Assembly: GCF_023167545.1 (NCBI RefSeq)
Contig: NZ_AP014647.1
Coordinates: forward strand, 1,674,001-1,738,000
Direction: 5' to 3'
DNA from: Streptococcus constellatus subsp. constellatus
GTDB lineage: Bacteria > Bacillota > Bacilli > Lactobacillales > Streptococcaceae
Length of the DNA: 64,000 bases
Of this stretch, positions 63,259-64,000 are shown piece by piece. Under the pieces are notes generated by a model. The model worked only from the letters and a program-made list of their open reading frames with translations, did no database searches and was not told the origin of the DNA. The stretch's first letter is position 1; each line of letters opens with the position of its first letter. Made by a program: the position numbers and the translations under genes.

Positions 63259-64000
63259 TTATTTCTCGTTGCGACGACGAACGATGAGTTTGTCAGATTT
63301 CGCTTTTTTATTACGAGTTTTAAGTCCAAGAGCAGGTTTGCCCCATGGAGTAGATGGCGCTTTACGACCAACTGGTGCTTTACCTTCACCACCACCGTGC
63401 GGGTGATCGTTAGGGTTCATTACAGAACCGCGAACTGTTGGGCGAATACCTTTCCAACGGCTACGTCCTGCTTTACCAAGATTAACCAAACCGTGTTGTT
63501 CATTTCCGACAACACCAACCGTGGCACGGCAAGTGCCAAGAATCATACGAACTTCACCAGATTGAAGACGAACAAGGACGTATTTCCCTTCTTGTCCCAA
63601 CACTTGAGCAGAAGCTCCGGCAGCACGTACTAATTCACCGCCATGACCTGGTTTCAATTCAATATTATGAATCAATGTACCGACTGGGATATTAGCGAGT
63701 GGAAGAGCGTTTCCGACCTTGATATCTGCTTCTGGTCCAGAAACGATGCGTTGGCCAACTTCAAGACCCTTAGGAGCGATGATATAAGCTTTCACACCAT
63801 CAGTGTAATGTACAAGAGCGATATTCGCTGAACGATTTGGATCGTATTCAATTGTTTTAACGACTGCTTCAACACCATCTTTATTGCGTTTGAAGTCAAT
63901 CAAACGATAGTGGCGTTTGTGTCCGCCGCCTTGGTGACGAACAGTGATACGACCGTTGTTGTTACGACCGGCTTTGTTGTTCAAAGAAACAAGCAAAGTT
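63259..64000 (-). CDS. rplB: Ribosomal protein L2 (5' end outside window)
   Basis: About 247 residues are visible of roughly 277; the N-terminus lies beyond 64000, so the TTG near 63996 is not the real start. [20 protein letters not shown], the catalytically important His region [19 protein letters not shown] and the C-terminal [16 protein letters not shown] are seen. L2 is required for subunit joining and peptidyl transfer. It precedes rpsS in the S10 operon. Confidence 0.96.
   Translation of the reverse strand, partial: TLLVSLNNKAGRNNNGRITVRHQGGGHKRHYRLIDFKRNKDGVEAVVKTIEYDPNRSANIALVHYTDGVKAYIIAPKGLEVGQRIVSGPEADIKVGNALPLANIPVGTLIHNIELKPGHGGELVRAAGASAQVLGQEGKYVLVRLQSGEVRMILGTCRATVGVVGNEQHGLVNLGKAGRSRWKGIRPTVRGSVMNPNDHPHGGGEGKAPVGRKAPSTPWGKPALGLKTRNKKAKSDKLIVRRRNEK

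Overview
This window is a low-GC Gram-positive chromosome segment from a Streptococcus, most likely an oral viridans species. The 16S sequence, the late-competence operon (comGA-GG with a SigX box), comX beside an rRNA operon, the tRNA order after 5S (Val-Gly-Ile-Glu-Ser-fMet-Phe-Tyr-Trp-His-Gln-Leu) and the S10/spc/alpha ribosomal order are all streptococcal. I do not call the species; the 16S variable regions resemble the anginosus/cristatus/sanguinis neighbourhood.

Layout. 1-2.2 kb: ascorbate PTS genes (ulaA, ulaB, start of ulaC) under a promoter overlapped by a likely CcpA site. 2.3-9.3 kb: clpL, glmS, ackA and a YtxK-type methyltransferase. 9.3-13.4 kb: the comG operon for the DNA-uptake pseudopilus, driven by a CIN-box, with a DUF1033 gene upstream. 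13.5-18.8 kb: glnRA with a GlnR operator, an FUSC-like membrane protein, a frameshifted 2H phosphoesterase, a duplicated pgk tail, pgk and a membrane protein. 19-30.3 kb: rpoC, rpoB, pbp1b and divergent tyrS. 30.3-32 kb: an intact IS1182-family element 8 bp after tyrS. 32-41.8 kb: rlmA(II), rhomboid protease, 5-FCL, gltX, dut-radA, an S66 peptidase, an amidotransferase remnant, gpsA and galU. 42.1-44 kb: a frameshifted DDE insertion sequence and a HigBA-type module with a broken toxin and intact antitoxin. 44.1-50.4 kb: rRNA operon and 12 downstream tRNAs. 50.6-51.1 kb: comX. 51.5-64 kb: rplQ back to rplB (cut by the window end) of the S10-spc-alpha ribosomal supercluster.

How it fits together. 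Most genes lie on the minus strand. Competence is the recurring theme: comX encodes the sigma factor that would read the CIN-boxes found upstream of comGA and of dut-radA. Carbon and nitrogen control is visible as cre-like sites at ulaA and ackA, NagR-like half-sites around the glmS promoter, and a perfect GlnR box at glnRA. The accessory content is small: two insertion sequences, one toxin-antitoxin relic and several gene fragments.

I found no clearly new multi-gene system. The least explained structures are non-coding: a cloverleaf-like element between 5S and tRNA-Val that duplicates the 5' end of tRNA-Val in both arms, a terminator-like hairpin inside the rpoB leader, a long hairpin in the clpL leader, and hairpin inserts in several ribosomal-protein spacers.
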